Under the pieces are notes generated by a model. That model was not told the origin of the DNA and did not search any database. It worked only from the letters and a program-made list of their open reading frames with translations. A program made the position numbers and the translations under genes. DNA of 64,000 nucleotides from Pyrrhosoma nymphula (lineage: Eukaryota > Arthropoda > Insecta > Odonata > Coenagrionidae). The stretch covers positions 13,676,699-13,740,698 of the forward strand of contig OY754336.1 of the NCBI GenBank assembly GCA_963573305.1, in the 5' to 3' direction. How positions within the stretch are numbered: position 1 is the first letter of the stretch; each line of letters starts with the position of its first letter. This document shows positions 1 to 11,185 of the stretch, piece by piece.

Positions 1-24
1 CAGCAATTGAATTGTAACCTATTT

Positions 25-95
25 AAGTGAACCCGGGAGTCCCGAGAAAGATAGACTCGCTCTGAAAAAGTGAACCTGGCAGTCCCGAAAAACTT
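25..95. repeat. Two diverged copies of a 43-bp direct repeat
   Basis: AAGTGAACCCGGGAGTCCCG at 25 recurs as AAGTGAACCTGGCAGTCCCG at 68, an offset of 43 bases. The array may continue to the left of the window. I recognise no family. Confidence 0.5.
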
Positions 96-269
96 TAGTC
101 CCCGGAATCTAACTAAATTTAAATTCTCAAAAACCACGGTTTTTTGTATTTTTCCTTGCACCACCAACTGCTACCAAATCTATGCAGACAGAGAATCCAC
201 ATTTGATGCACCAAATCCCATTTCTCTTGCTGAAAACTTAAGAGAGAAATAAACAAAATGGATACAGAA

Positions 270-332
270 TGACTGACTGACTGACTCACATGCTACAAAA
301 TTTATGTGTGTGTGTGTATATATATATACACA
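270..332. repeat. Microsatellites (GACT)n and (TG)n(TA)n
   Basis: A short GACT run near 270 is followed by a TG run and then a TA run ending near 330. This is simple-sequence DNA with no sign of coding. Confidence 0.7.
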
Positions 333-2040
333 TTTGTATTTACTTATTTAGCCAGACTTTTGTAAAGCTTTTAAATAAAATAATTTGGTACCATTTAGTT
401 ATGGGCCTAATATCACAGTCGTTCGTAGTCTGGGAAAATCTTTGTGCGACCTTGTATCACTTTTGGTGGTTCGTTTCTATCCTTTATTCATTATGCTATA
501 ATTTATGTCTTTTACGTTGACCTCAAAGCAGAAAATACACCAATACCCCATTTTTTCCATCGTATCTTTCATTGTAAATACTCGCTTTTTTACATTAGGA
601 ATGCATTGTGCCAGCTTTAGAAGTGCTGGTCACTTGCGCGTAAGGTGTAAGGTTTTCAGATTAATTATTACACTATTTTCTCTGAGTTAAGAATCATATT
701 TTGTAAATAGAGATATTTTTCTAAGTAGATTATAGGTATATGCTGTCTAGTATTTCTTTATATTCTTGTTTTGGTGGAAAAGAAATTGTTTTGGGGATGC
801 CTCAGGAAATGTGCCTTCGTTCTCAAAATTCAGTTGCAAGAAGATATTATTACGTGCTTTATAATCCGTTAAATGGCATCTCTGCTTGACGTATCTTTCC
901 CACAAAATCCGTCTCACGGGGAGAATTAATTTTAAGGAAGTGGGTCACCTACGTTTCAGGATACATGCATGGTCCGTTATTTTGTGATTATGCAACCTCC
1001 TTCAGCTTAAATCCTTTGCAAAGTGAAATCCGCTGGTAAGATCACGCCTGCCGGATACCAGTATGTTACTTTAATTCATGTATTTCTTTGGAATAGAATT
1101 ATTTTGCCTATCTGCCTCTTCAATCTTTCAGTATTTCTTGTGACTATTATAAAAGAAAATATTTTACAATGCATTTCAACGCATTGACATCCATTTAGTG
1201 CCTACTTATTTATAAGCTATCGTACTGATATATAAAAAATGTGGTGATTTCTGTGCTTGGCTGTAACTTAATCGAGCAAAAACCACAGAACCAAATGAGC
1301 TCAAATTATGCGTGAACATAGCTGATATACCCAGTTCAAACATAGACCTAATGCTGTTTTGAAAGTTTTCACCAGTTCAAGATTACGGTCATATCCAATT
1401 TTTTCCGAGAAGTGCCTATTGTTGGTATGTAAATATTTTCTATATACATGAATTTATTTTTACGAGGAAGAAGGTTTTTGTAAATAAACGTGACTTAAAT
1501 TTAAGTCTTGAGACTTTTTAAAGTTATCTCTTGGAAACATTGGATTTTTTAAAGATTTTTACCGTTATAATTATTTTATTACTAATATTTGCAGTATGAA
1601 ATACATAGGCCTAATAGAGGAAAAAGTTATCTTTTTCAAAGATCTGCTTAAGTAAGGGCAATGTTCTCTTTGTGGAAAAACGAATCTCAAGAACCACGAT
1701 TACAATTGAACGCTGTGAGTAATGACTTTCAGCGTGCTTTAGGAGCCCTGGAGTAGCGTCATGGTTTTTACAGTAGCTTTATTTCAAATATAAGTTCGAT
1801 ATGGACTCAATCGGTACTGGAAAACATCTCGTTCAAACTCACTTAAGGGAAAATATGCTCTAAGTTTATGGTGATATTTTCCACGCCCCCCTGCGAAACT
1901 AGAATTTTTTATTTTACTGTGTTAAAAATAAACAACTTCAGCAAAATAGGCACTTTCTTTCTTCAACACATTCTTACAATGCATCGTTAAGAGATGAAAT
2001 GGGCAATTTCCACTTAGTAAAAAAAACTAAGATGAGAGGT
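333..2040. other. Intergenic DNA, nothing recognised
   Basis: AT-rich sequence. The few open frames are short, have no recognisable motif and look like chance. I see no RNA gene, repeat boundary or promoter that I can support here. Confidence 0.5.
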
Positions 2041-2041
2041 G

Positions 2042-2160
2042 ATAAGTCAGATTATCTTCCTTATGAATATAAGTGAATGAAGAATAAGTCAGATTATCTT
2101 CCTTATGAATATAAGTGAAAGAAGAAGTGAACCTTCCTTATGAATGAAGAATAAGATTAT
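2042..2160. repeat. 42-bp tandem repeat, two full copies plus a partial
   Basis: The unit begins ATAAGTCAGATTATCTTCC at 2042 and again at 2084. A shortened, rearranged third copy (CTTCCTTATGAAT, then AAGAATAAGATTATCT) follows up to about 2160. The two full copies are almost identical, so the duplication is recent. Confidence 0.75.
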
Positions 2161-2820
2161 CTACTGTATTATTTCTTACTTTTATCCATCCCAGTGAGAA
2201 TCTACGGTCATTTCTGCCAGTATCATGATAAATATACCTTAGGTTTATCCGTTATGAAATTATCATGGTTAGTATAGATTTTTCAAACATAGGTACTTAG
2301 CTAGGTGTGTAGTTCCCAACCTCGTATGAAGTTATGTGCAGTTTGTCTATGAGCACGAAAAAAGAAAAGTTTGTTATTGGGACGAATGTGAAGAAATATT
2401 TTTATTTCCATTTACGCATGATGAGAGGCAAAATTCTGTTTTTTTATTATTGTATGGAGTCATCCAGATTAGCACTATTTATTTTTTCAACGGCTCTTCT
2501 TTGATTCCCTGCAAAATAAAAGTAAAACTTAGAATCATAAATGAGAGCACACATTCCAAGCTACGCTGGTCAAGATTAATGTGGAAGATTTCCCTTAAAG
2601 TGAGGAATTTTAATTGGAATTCTTGTTGTATATGGCCTTCCCGCATTTTCCGTGCTGCATTCAATTTTAAATCGGGAGTTGGAAAATCGCTGGGAAGAAT
2701 ATGATTTCAACTGGCCAGAATTTGACCGTGGTTCTCCCTATTGGAAGTTGAGTGTGCTAACCAGTTACTCTACAATCCCACCCTACCCACATCGAATTAT
2801 AATCGTGAAAATATATTTTT

Positions 2821-3294
2821 TCATGGGCGAATATCCGCACGTAATTGCTCTTTAGTAAGTGCACGTAAGTCTGACCACTGAACGTAGTCATCTTTCCAGT
2901 TCTCCTCGAATTCTCTCTGGAACTTTGGTTTTGAAATGATCATTTTTGGTGAATTATTCGCATTTGGTCTCTCCAGCGCAATAATATCCATAGCCAAGAT
3001 TGTATTTTTTGTTTCTAAGGCTCTTCGGTACATACAAATAATTCGTTCAGTCCATGGTGGAAGTTATTGTGCAGTGCTATACCTAGTCTTATGTATTTAC
3101 TCGCACATATTTCGTGTTCATGTATCATCGGGGTAAGATTTTCTATAAGAATATTGAATCCTTCTTTGCCATGTTCCTTTATCGTCCAATCATCACGTCC
3201 ATCCTTGACGCATGGTAACGCTAAGGCCTTCAGAATCTGTCATAGGCATTGATGGGCAGCGATTAAGTATTTTCAGTATGTTAGTTGGGTCCAT
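2821..3294 (-). pseudogene. Degenerate coding-like stretch, family unknown
   Basis: Read on the minus strand, an ATG at 3294-3292 opens a frame (starts MDPTNILKILNRCPSMP) that hits a stop after about 33 codons. A second frame is then open for roughly 60 codons (contains WTIKEHGKEGFNILIENL and CASKYIRLGIALHNNF). The first frame resumes from 3033 to a stop at 2821 (contains FQREFEENWKDDYVQWSDL). The outer segments share a frame and the middle does not, which fits an indel and a compensating indel in one old coding region. Amino-acid composition looks protein-like, with charged and aromatic residues and no low complexity. I do not recognise the family. It could be a decayed transposase, a processed pseudogene or an exon remnant; chance cannot be excluded. 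Confidence 0.3.
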
Positions 3295-3451
3295 TCTATG
3301 TGCATCAAAATATAAGTAATTTATTTTATAGACTTGATTATCACTCTAGCCATGATCCGTATTTAAAAATTTAGGTTTAAATAATATTCTCCGGTATTAA
3401 TAATTTAATGAAACGCTTAGAACTTCAGCGTGCAAGATTTTATCACAATCA

Positions 3452-5429
3452 GGGGCCTGTTTATTAAAGGTTCAAATCCATAATTACCAGTCTACATGTT
3501 ACACAAGTAGGGTTATTACAAGTGCGACTTACATGTGTTTATCAAACGAAGCGGAGGACTTGTGGAGAGTTCACACAAGATTTTACTCGTAAAAATTTTT
3601 AACGTCATCCAGTCGATATTTAGATATTATTTGAAGCTTTAAATATATCTCGAGAGTTATTTTTGCTATTTTCTATAACAAAGAGTCATTGCCACTTAGC
3701 TTGGTGTCTATAAATGCGTGAATGGAAGATAAACCGTGTTTGCAAATCATAAGACAATGTAGTTTATTCCGTAGCATGAAGTGAATCATGAACTCGAAAT
3801 TAATGTTATTTATAATTCTTGCATTTCAAGATGTCATGTTGCGCAGTTTTTATCTCAAATAAAAAAGAACGTACGACAGAATAACGTTATATTGGCTAAG
3901 GAGGGGAGACTACGTATGCTGACCATCCTTTTTTAATGCCGTATCTTTTGTGTGGTGTAGGAGATCAATTGCTACGCTAATATATCGTGGTTTTTCTTGA
4001 ATACGCCCCAGTTTCTTCTTATAAATTATTCTTTAAATCAGTAATGTCTGCAAATAATATTATAACACAAGAGAAACCACCCGCCTCCATGATACCGAGT
4101 TGGCCTAGTGGGTGGCTTAAGGGTTTTAGAAGTCGAGGATAACTTGGTCCAGCCCATGGTTTTTTTCAAATTTGTTTCCTCCTTTATTAAGATCGGGTCA
4201 CGAGAGATTTTTCCACCGATGTATCCTCATTATAGGACTTCAGCACACATTTTGTCACTACATTTACCTCTGAAATGAAACTCCAGTTTGGGTACCTAGA
4301 CGGCAGATAGCTTCACTTGAGGAATGATGGACCGCTTATTTCATAATTTGTCAATCCTGTATGAACTCTCCAATATAACATACACCAACACCAACTGCTT
4401 TTGCAACTTTTATTTTCGTAATTCTGAAGACATGAAGACAGTGAACAATGGCATTCTCTCGAAGAAAGCGGGGGTCAGCCCTTGGAGGTGATAATCTAAA
4501 ACAGTAGAAACAGAGAGAAAAATTACACCAAGAACATTGAACGAAACTAGGGTGTATTCTGGAAAAACCCCGACACATAAGCATAGCAATTGACGTCGTG
4601 CATTAAATAAAATATACGATATTCAAAAAGGCTGGTAGCATACGTTGTCTCCCATTGTGAGCACCAAAAGACTGAATACTTCGTAGCGATTTGTCACTTT
4701 AGTTGGGAAGCTTATGCTCTGCATATTTACCTCTTTATGTAATAACTAATGACTTGCCACGCACCATAAGAGTATTTTTATGTAGTAATAAGTAATACCA
4801 GTAAACTCGTATGAGACTCGCATTTTCAACTCTCCCTCCCCTCCTCATAAAATTATTTGGATCCAATTTGAATTAGAAAAAAATAAATTGCACGATTAAA
4901 AGCAACACTCATGTCTCCTGCCGGCAGTAAATCTTTCTTCTTCGTTATTTATTTACATCTCCATGAGGGCGCTCTTGTTTCGTTACTCTTTTATCTAAAA
5001 GCTTTTTCTTTTAACTTTAGTTATAAGCAAACAATGGGTTTCAGCGTAAATTGAGTATTTTATGTCAGAAGTCAATAAAAAAATCCTATCTACCTTATAC
5101 ATCACTATAGGCTTTGTGTTAGTTGTAAAAAGGGGATCGCAAGTAATTTCATTTGATTTCCCAGTATTCTTTCCTATTTACCCTCCTCGAAGGACCGGTA
5201 GAAATTTTCTTACAAGTTTCAAACGTTTGTAACTTACAAGTCGGTTTGAGAACCAGAATATGTCGTAACCATGGAAAAAATTGTAAATAAGCACTTGTAG
5301 CTTGTGAAATGGACTTATATTTTGTGGAGTTGTAAATAGTAGACATATCAGTTTGAGAAACAGAATTTCATAAGCTTCAAGCGAATATACTTGTATTTTT
5401 TGGACTTGTAGCTTTAAGAAACAGGCCCC
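3452..5429. mobile_element. Inverted-repeat DNA transposon, PIF/Harbinger-like, non-autonomous
   Basis: The left end reads GGGGCCTGTTTATTAAAGG. The right end, read inward on the minus strand, starts GGGGCCTGTTTCTTAAAGC. Inside each end the motif TACAAGT / ACTTGTA recurs several times, as expected of subterminal transposase sites. The element is 1978 bp. I see no readable transposase, so it is probably non-autonomous or badly decayed. The GGGCCTGTTT start resembles PIF/Harbinger or ISL2EU termini as I recall them, but no clean target-site duplication is visible (flanks TCA and TGG), so the superfamily is inferred. A weak tRNA-like segment near 4100-4155 may be a nested SINE. Confidence 0.6.
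4095..4160 (+). repeat. Possible SINE tRNA-like head nested in the Harbinger-like element
   Basis: TTGGCCTAGTGGGTGG at 4100 resembles a pol III A box. About 30 bases later AACTTGGTCCAGCCC is a poor B-box match. The spacing suits a tRNA-derived head, but the second box is degenerate. Confidence 0.25.
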
Positions 5430-7540
5430 TGGTTTCAACGCTTAGCGTCATCATAATGCCCTGATCTGTGTACCTGAATGATAATAAAGCGTTGGAATTG
5501 GTCGCGATTAAAACTTTAACGTGAAAATTTCAAATTTTTCATTTAATAATGAATAGCATCCTCAAAGCTCCATGGTCAATTACCTCTTGCTATTCTCCGT
5601 GTTTTAAACGAAGAGATTCCACGTGGCTGGAATAGGTTAATGCCAGGGCCGGCTTTTTCTCATTCCGTCTTTCTTGACTTGAGATACCGATTGCTGCCGA
5701 TCAGATTTGACGAGACAGGGTGTATTTCACATCAGATGCTTTCCAAAACTTTGGTTCCTCTGTCAGTTCTTTGACGATCACACACAAAATAATTGTTTAC
5801 TCTTTTTTGACACAATTTTCAAGAAAGGGCGTCGTTGAAAACGTCCTGCTGATTTTAATCCTTAAGGCACTTGAATCAAGTTTGTTTTCCCACGCGCCTG
5901 TTTTCTCTTATTTAAATGTCCTCGTGATCCCCGTTGCTCACGCTTTAGGTGCGATCTGTTTCCCGCCGCTGAAGATATTCATCTCTGAGTGGCACTTCTC
6001 CTGGGTTCGCGAGAACCTGACTGTTTAAGGGAAATGATTTGCATTCTTTCACTCTGGACCACCTAGGGTCACCTCCACGACGCCAACACCCCTGACAGCT
6101 CATGCAGTGAGAGCGTTGAACTTCGGCTGTTTAGAACTTTAGCAATCATCGAAGTATTACACTGCCATGCCCCTATTTCATCAGCCTTTATTATAATGGA
6201 TGACTGGCAAATTCTTATATTCTTTTCGTGAGTCTTCCCGTCTCCTTGAATTTTCTTTTAATTTTTTTCGTATATTGAGGAAAGTCGCGGAAAACAATTT
6301 TGCGCTAGTTTTAGATAAATCATTTTACTTGTTTGGATAGAATTTTGATGGAAAATTATTTTGAAGTAACCTTTGTAACTTTTCAAAATAAAGAAGGACT
6401 CTGTGAAATAACATGCGGAAAGATGAACACAGTCAATGGCACAATGGCTAAGGCGCAATTAGTTTATTTTTAACGTAGTTTAAGGGAAAGGGATAAAATA
6501 AAGTCCGGTGAAGAAGGCCAAGAGACAATTACGTAAGAAAAACATAAGAGGGATATGTGAAAAAAGAACTTCTTGGTAGTAGAGTAGTTAACGAGGAAAA
6601 AGTAAGAATGGAGAGTTGTATTTAACAATTATTAGAATAAAAAGACAAGCAATGATGCTCTTCAGTTACGATTAATTACCTGGTGAACTTTTGACGGTGT
6701 TTCCTGTTGGCCGTGCTTATTTCCTTATGGTGAACTCATAAAGAGTAACTCCCAATCAGACCAATCATCGCCTACTCGCTTTGTTCACCGGACTATTGCA
6801 CCTCTAGCGGTACCGGGAAAGGTCGATCGCACGGTTGTAACGAAGCTGTGACCGTTTAGCTATTTCCTGGATGATAACTATTACTCGCTGAACCTCTCTT
6901 GGCAAACCTTGAGAGATTTAACTACCTCGTCGACCGCCGTAATATTTCGTGTCCCTGGGGCGAGCCGATAAACCCGCTCACAACACCTATCCATGTCAAT
7001 CCCAAATTCCCAAGTGAATGAATTTTTTATTCGATGAAATATGTATTTTTTAGCATTTTTTACAATTCCATTAGCGCAAATTTAGCATTTTAGTCTGAAT
7101 TTCTTTCATGCCTGTTAGATTCTAAACTTCACTGGTAGGTCTTCACGATTTCATTACTAGCTAAATTACTAGCCTATCTTATATATTTCATTGTACATTA
7201 ATGTATGTTCATGTACATTTATACATATTTGTATGTTTCTTATGTTTTACGGCATATAGTTGCTTACTCCATGGGGAGTAGGTAGATATAATCGTTGCAA
7301 ATTGAGTTGAAATTTTAAAAAAATTGGCGGTTGAGACATTCAATTATAATATAATTTTCTTAAATGTAATCTAAGTTTGCTAATTCTAATGGTATAGCAA
7401 ATTTATTAAAATCTCTTAGTGGATATCAATGTTTTATTTGGTGGAGAAATGATGGGAATAATACTACGTTTTTGTTCATAAATGGTTTATTTTATTTATT
7501 TCCTCTATGTATTAAATATTTAGTGGAAGGGGCGATCGGG
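5430..7540. other. Intergenic DNA, nothing recognised
   Basis: Mixed-composition non-coding sequence. A 102-codon open frame at 5720-6028 has no recognisable domain and lies in ordinary composition, so I do not call it. Confidence 0.45.
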
Positions 7541-7542
7541 TT

Positions 7543-7745
7543 GTTTGGCGGATTGATTAATTTATTTTCTTCCCTGGGACCCGGGTTTTAATCCCTGCAA
7601 TGTCAAAGATTTTAACTGTAATTCCGATCTCTACTGAGGTGCGCTGTGGACGTAACTTCAAATTTGATTCTCCGACCATGGGATGGGACGATGTGGATCC
7701 CTTGGCGTCTTTCGATTAGAGTAGGCTAATTCACTTCACTTTTGA
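7543..7745 (+). repeat. tRNA-derived SINE copy
   Basis: A tRNA-like head has a B box inside CCCGGGTTTTAATCCC (about 7579-7594). The body then reads GTAACTTCAAAT, GTGGATCCCTTGGCGTCTTT and GAGTAGGCTAATTC, matching in order the body of the copy at 29465-29815. Shared body order plus a pol III head identify a SINE family rather than a tRNA gene. The tail module is missing. Confidence 0.65.
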
Positions 7746-8200
7746 CTTGACTTTGAAGATGCCCGAAAGTTATTTATGCGGAATTTATTTTAGATAAGCA
7801 ACTTTAGGGTATCGTCAAACTCAGCCATAGCCTTTATTTTTTATATTGGTACTTATCATATTGGAAAGAAAAATTCACTATGTTATCTTTATATAAACTA
7901 TTTTCCATGGAATGGTTCTCGGATATATATGTGACATGAAAATTAACAAATTGCGATTCCTCATTTTTTAATTCATTCGTTTTTCGTTAATTTAAGTTTC
8001 ATAGAATTTTTGTAATGGTCATTTTTCGTAGATTATCGCAGTTTATTTTATTTTCGATACATTTCTTTTGGTTTTCTGCGATATAATTACTTCTTGAGCA
8101 AGTTTCGCCGTGTTATTCTGCCGGATTCGTCAGGCCATATTAAAATATTTGTAATGGTGATACCCGAGGAGGATGTCACGCGCTTTCCTCACTGTTCAGC
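7746..8200. other. AT-rich spacer, nothing recognised
   Basis: AT-rich DNA between the SINE copy and the GC-richer upstream region of the cuticular protein gene. No feature can be supported. Confidence 0.45.
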
Positions 8201-8788
8201 GCTGTTTTTCCGTTAGGGTCCTGCAGCCCGCCCGGAATACCTCAGTCTCCACCACCACCTCCGTAACTCCTTCGCGAACCCCGATTGCGTTTTGGCGAAA
8301 TTCTATTTGCATTATCGAAGAGTATCCTCAATGTTTCCCTGTAGGCTAGCCGAGACTCCCTTTCATCTCTTTATTGATCTTCCCTCTGTCTCACGCGCCT
8401 CGCTCTGCCGTGAGCAACCCATACCGCTCCCTTGAGCCGCTCGCTCTCTCGGATACCTCGTTAGCTCCCTCTTCCTCGGAATGACCATCTCGACCACCTC
8501 CTTCAAACTCCCACACCCTTCATCCGAGTCATAATCCGTGCATCACGAGCCAAAAAGCTTTATATATTTTTTTCCACGCGATTTCCGCGTCCCTTCACTT
8601 CATGATTCTCTCCTCCTCTCATCGTGCGATCCTTTCTCGTGCATTTTCGCCAGTGCACTCACTCCTGCTGTTGTTTCCCCCTGGCGGGGAACCTTCGTTT
8701 GAAAAGGTGAAGGGATGGACGTGATCGAATGAGCACCCCTTGTCCCCCACCACCACATCCGACACCCCCCTACTTTGATCGCGTTCCG
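8201..8788 (+). promoter_or_regulatory. GC-rich upstream region of the cuticular protein gene
   Basis: Composition shifts sharply from AT-rich to C-rich with many CpGs directly upstream of the TATA box. This is the natural place for the stage- and tissue-specific elements that drive cuticle genes. I cannot name a binding site from sequence alone. Confidence 0.35.
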
Positions 8789-8815
8789 TATAAAGGCGGG
8801 ACCCACCGATCAGTA
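8789..8815 (+). promoter_or_regulatory. Core promoter: TATA box and TCAGT initiator
   Basis: TATAAA lies at 8789-8794. The arthropod initiator pentamer TCAGT is at 8810-8814, so transcription could start at A8812, giving a 5' UTR of about 65 nt before the ATG at 8877. The TATA-to-start distance (23 bases) is shorter than the usual 29-31, so the true start may be a few bases downstream. TATA-driven promoters are common in insect cuticle genes. Confidence 0.6.
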
Positions 8816-8876
8816 AGTTGCATTTCCCCACTTGGTGCTTCCACAGCATAGTTGAGCTTTAAACCAAACTACTGCA

Positions 8877-8888
8877 ATGGCTTGCAAG
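8877..8888 (+). CDS. RR-2 cuticular protein, exon 1 (MACK)
   Basis: ATG GCT TGC AAG is followed at once by a consensus donor GTAAGC (8889-8894). The 12-nt exon encodes the first four residues of the signal peptide, and the split is phase 0. Insect RR-2 genes very often have an intron a few codons after the start, inside the signal peptide. The start is chosen because it lies 65 nt below the initiator and because joining it to exon 2 yields a textbook signal peptide, which exon 2 alone lacks. Confidence 0.85.
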
Positions 8889-9607
8889 GTAAGCTTTCGC
8901 CCACTGTCGATGATGCTGCTAGTGAAGTACTTGGGTCTGATAATTTTCCCTGGCTTAGAAAAGTTTACTACTGTGGATAGTAAATTCTAGTTCTTACTCC
9001 AAGAAATATTCTAATTCATTGACGTTCTTTGGTGCTTGGAGAAGGTTGATAACTCATGTTTAGCATGAGAGCCTTGGGTCTCTTGCGACTTGTGTTTAGC
9101 TACAAGGATGCCTTTTAGTTTTCTGTGCAAAACCAGAAAGGAGAAAATGAGCATGAGTTTACGCTTAGGAATATTTCTTTGAGAAAATAAAATATTTTAA
9201 TTTCATTGTTTGGTGGAGGTTTCAGTCACTTGTTTAGATCATATGGGAAATCATTCGCGCTAAGTTTTTGCTTTCCTATTCCAGATTGGCGTAATACCTC
9301 TTTACATAATACATTTATCAGCGCAAGGTCTTAAAAATTCGTTTTCTCCTATTCCCTCTTAGCTGTCTTTATCGAATGCTTAAGTGTACTGTTTTAAGGC
9401 TACATTCCTCACTCGAATGTATTTTTGTAACTTTCTGTTTGAAAATGACTGGAAGAGGAATGCACTCTGGGGTACTTCTCGTCTGGTCCGAGTTGTGGTA
9501 CTATCGCGAAATCTGGAGCGTCAGTAATAAGTTGGGAATCATGGATTTCAATGGAATAACTATGCTGTATACATTTAGAAATGGACAGGTATTTGTAGTT
9601 TAGGTTT

Positions 9608-9730
9608 TTTGTGGTGGCAGGATTACTAGTTTTTCTGCTCAGGGCCTAGGTTTGAATTCCGGCAGTGATGAGGATATTTATGGGAATCCCTATCCTTCCG
9701 TGGTTGCTATTTTACAACCACTTCAAGTAC
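9608..9730 (+). repeat. SINE tRNA-like head in the host intron
   Basis: An A-box-like TGGTGGCAGGATTAC begins at 9612, and a B box GGTTTGAATTCC lies at 9649-9660, followed by GGCAGTGATGAGGATATTTA. The B box with trailing CGGCAGTG matches the heads at 44203 and 60525. The SINE body is missing or too diverged to see. Confidence 0.5.
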
Positions 9731-10182
9731 TGTACACTGTTCTTTAGATTGGGCATCAAACTGTGGTTTTGCGTCTTTCTCTCCATCCTTTACTGGGTTA
9801 CTTTCAGGGTTGCTAAATAGTGGAAACCGTGTCAGTTTTCGGTTGCCTCCTCCAATTACTTTTTCTCCTTGATAAAGGACTTTTTCAATGCATTAGTTTG
9901 TGCTTTTCTAAAGCTGCGCTCCCCGCTGTGGATCTTGAAATCGCATTGGAGCTATAAAACGAATTAAATTTCCGGGATACATGTACAGTGTAGTGAGAGC
10001 TGTAGGTACTGTTTCGGAACCTGGAGCGTTAATATGAAGTTTGTACTCGGTTCGTTTGGAAGTATATATCATAAATTGTGGAATTATATAAAAATAAGTT
10101 GCAGACTTGAGTGTTTAGGTGTTCCATTATTACAGTCTTACTTCAGCAATCGAATCTAAGTTAACTCAAAGTACAATTTCGT

Positions 10183-10250
10183 GGCGGGATGAGAACCCGA
10201 GACCTCTGAGTTGCCAGGACTGAGCGTTACAAAACCGGCTTCCGCCATTA
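10183..10250 (-). repeat. SINE tRNA-like head in the host intron, minus strand
   Basis: On the minus strand the order is TGGCGGAAGCCGG (A box with one extra base), then CTCAGTCCTGGCAACTCAGAG, then GGTCTCGGGTTCTCATCCCG (B box with two mismatches). Box spacing is right, but the cloverleaf cannot be closed cleanly, so I read it as a SINE head and not a functional tRNA gene. Confidence 0.45.
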
Positions 10251-10444
10251 CCTTTGGGAATTATGTTTTTTCATTGGGTTTTTGAATGCAGAGTATTATC
10301 CATGAGTCATGCGTTGTATCCTCATTTATTTCTCTCTCCATCCATCCCTGATAATCCTCTCCGCCACTGGTCTACTTCGTTGCCCCTGATCGACTTCCTT
10401 GCCGCTGTTCAACTCCTTCGATTCAACTTCTTCGCCGCCGGCAG

Positions 10445-11026
10445 TTGATGATCCTGGCGGCCCTCGTCGCTGCCGCCAACGCCGGATACCTCGGGGCCCC
10501 GGGAGTGGTGGCCCCCGCCGCCTACGCCCGGCCCCTCCCGTACGCTGCCCCCGCCTACGCCGCCGCCGCCCACGGCGCCTTCGCACATGGCGCTTACGCC
10601 CCCGGCGCCTACGCCCCTGGCGCATACGCCCCTGGCGCATACGCCGCCCCCATCGCCAAAGCTGTCGTCCCGGCACCCGACTACTACGACCCCAACCCAC
10701 AATACTCCTACTCGTACAGCGTGGCCGACGCGTACACCGGTGACAACAAGGCCCAGCACGAGACTCGCAGCGGAGATGTTGTCCAGGGTTCTTACAGCTT
10801 GGTTGAACCCGACGGCACCCACCGACAGGTCGACTACACCGCTGACCCCGTCAACGGATTCAACGCCGTCGTCCACCGTGACGGTCCCGGTGTTGTGAAG
10901 GCCGCCGTCGCCGCCCCCGTGGTCGCCAAGGCCGTCGCCGCACCCGTTGGGTACCACGCTGGTCACCTGGGGTATGGCGCGCACGGCGCCCTGGGATACG
11001 GACACGGGGGCCTCTACCACGGCTGA
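10445..11026 (+). CDS. RR-2 cuticular protein (CPR family), exon 2
   Basis: Joined to exon 1, this gives a 197-residue secreted protein. Residues 1-17 form the signal peptide (MACKLMILAALVAAANA, cut before GYL). Residues about 18-80 are rich in Ala, Pro, Gly and Tyr, with four GAYAP-type repeats near 53-71. Residues about 91-149 are the extended Rebers-Riddiford domain of the RR-2 subclass: YSYSVADAYTGDNKAQHE, then GDVVQGSYSLVEPDG, then VDYTADPVNGFNAVV. The C-terminus has AAPVVAKAVAAPV repeats and a Gly/His/Tyr tail (GYGHGGLYHG). RR-2 proteins bind chitin through the aromatic face of this domain and typically occur in rigid cuticle. The exon is far more GC-rich than its surroundings, as is usual for these genes. 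It appears intact. The family call is firm; which orthologue it is, I cannot say. Confidence 0.96.
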   Translation: MMILAALVAAANAGYLGAPGVVAPAAYARPLPYAAPAYAAAAHGAFAHGAYAPGAYAPGAYAPGAYAAPIAKAVVPAPDYYDPNPQYSYSYSVADAYTGDNKAQHETRSGDVVQGSYSLVEPDGTHRQVDYTADPVNGFNAVVHRDGPGVVKAAVAAPVVAKAVAAPVGYHAGHLGYGAHGALGYGHGGLYHG

Positions 11027-11185
11027 TCTAATTTAATTATCCGCTCCGAGGATCCTCGCTTTAGTAATTGCACATAGGAATGCACAACTCTGTACAAAAT
11101 GTGGTATATTTTATTTACTGTTGTTTGAATTCCATTAATGTATTCACGCCAGAGCCTAATAAATGTGCTCAAACCTATCACGGAT
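11027..11185 (+). terminator. 3' UTR and polyadenylation signal of the cuticular protein gene
   Basis: A canonical AATAAA lies at 11158-11163, about 130 nt after the TGA at 11024-11026, followed by the GT-rich stretch TGTGCTC. Cleavage would fall around 11175-11185. No competing signal lies closer to the stop. Confidence 0.75.

Larger units (their letters stand above)
8889..10444 (+). other. Intron 1 of the cuticular protein gene
   Basis: The 1556-bp intron runs from GTAAGC to a pyrimidine-rich stretch ending in GGCAG at 10444. It carries two SINE heads in opposite orientation (9608-9730 plus, 10183-10250 minus). I see no coding exon inside it. Confidence 0.75.

Noticed and set aside
10183..10250. 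Possible functional tRNA gene on the minus strand in the host intron
   Set aside because: The A box has an insertion and the B box two mismatches; no acceptor stem pairing could be drawn.
10326..11020. Long overlapping frames on both strands across the cuticular protein exon (124, 203, 114 and 103 codons)
   Set aside because: They are shadows of the GC-rich RR-2 exon in other frames; low-complexity Arg/Gly/Pro translations without domains.
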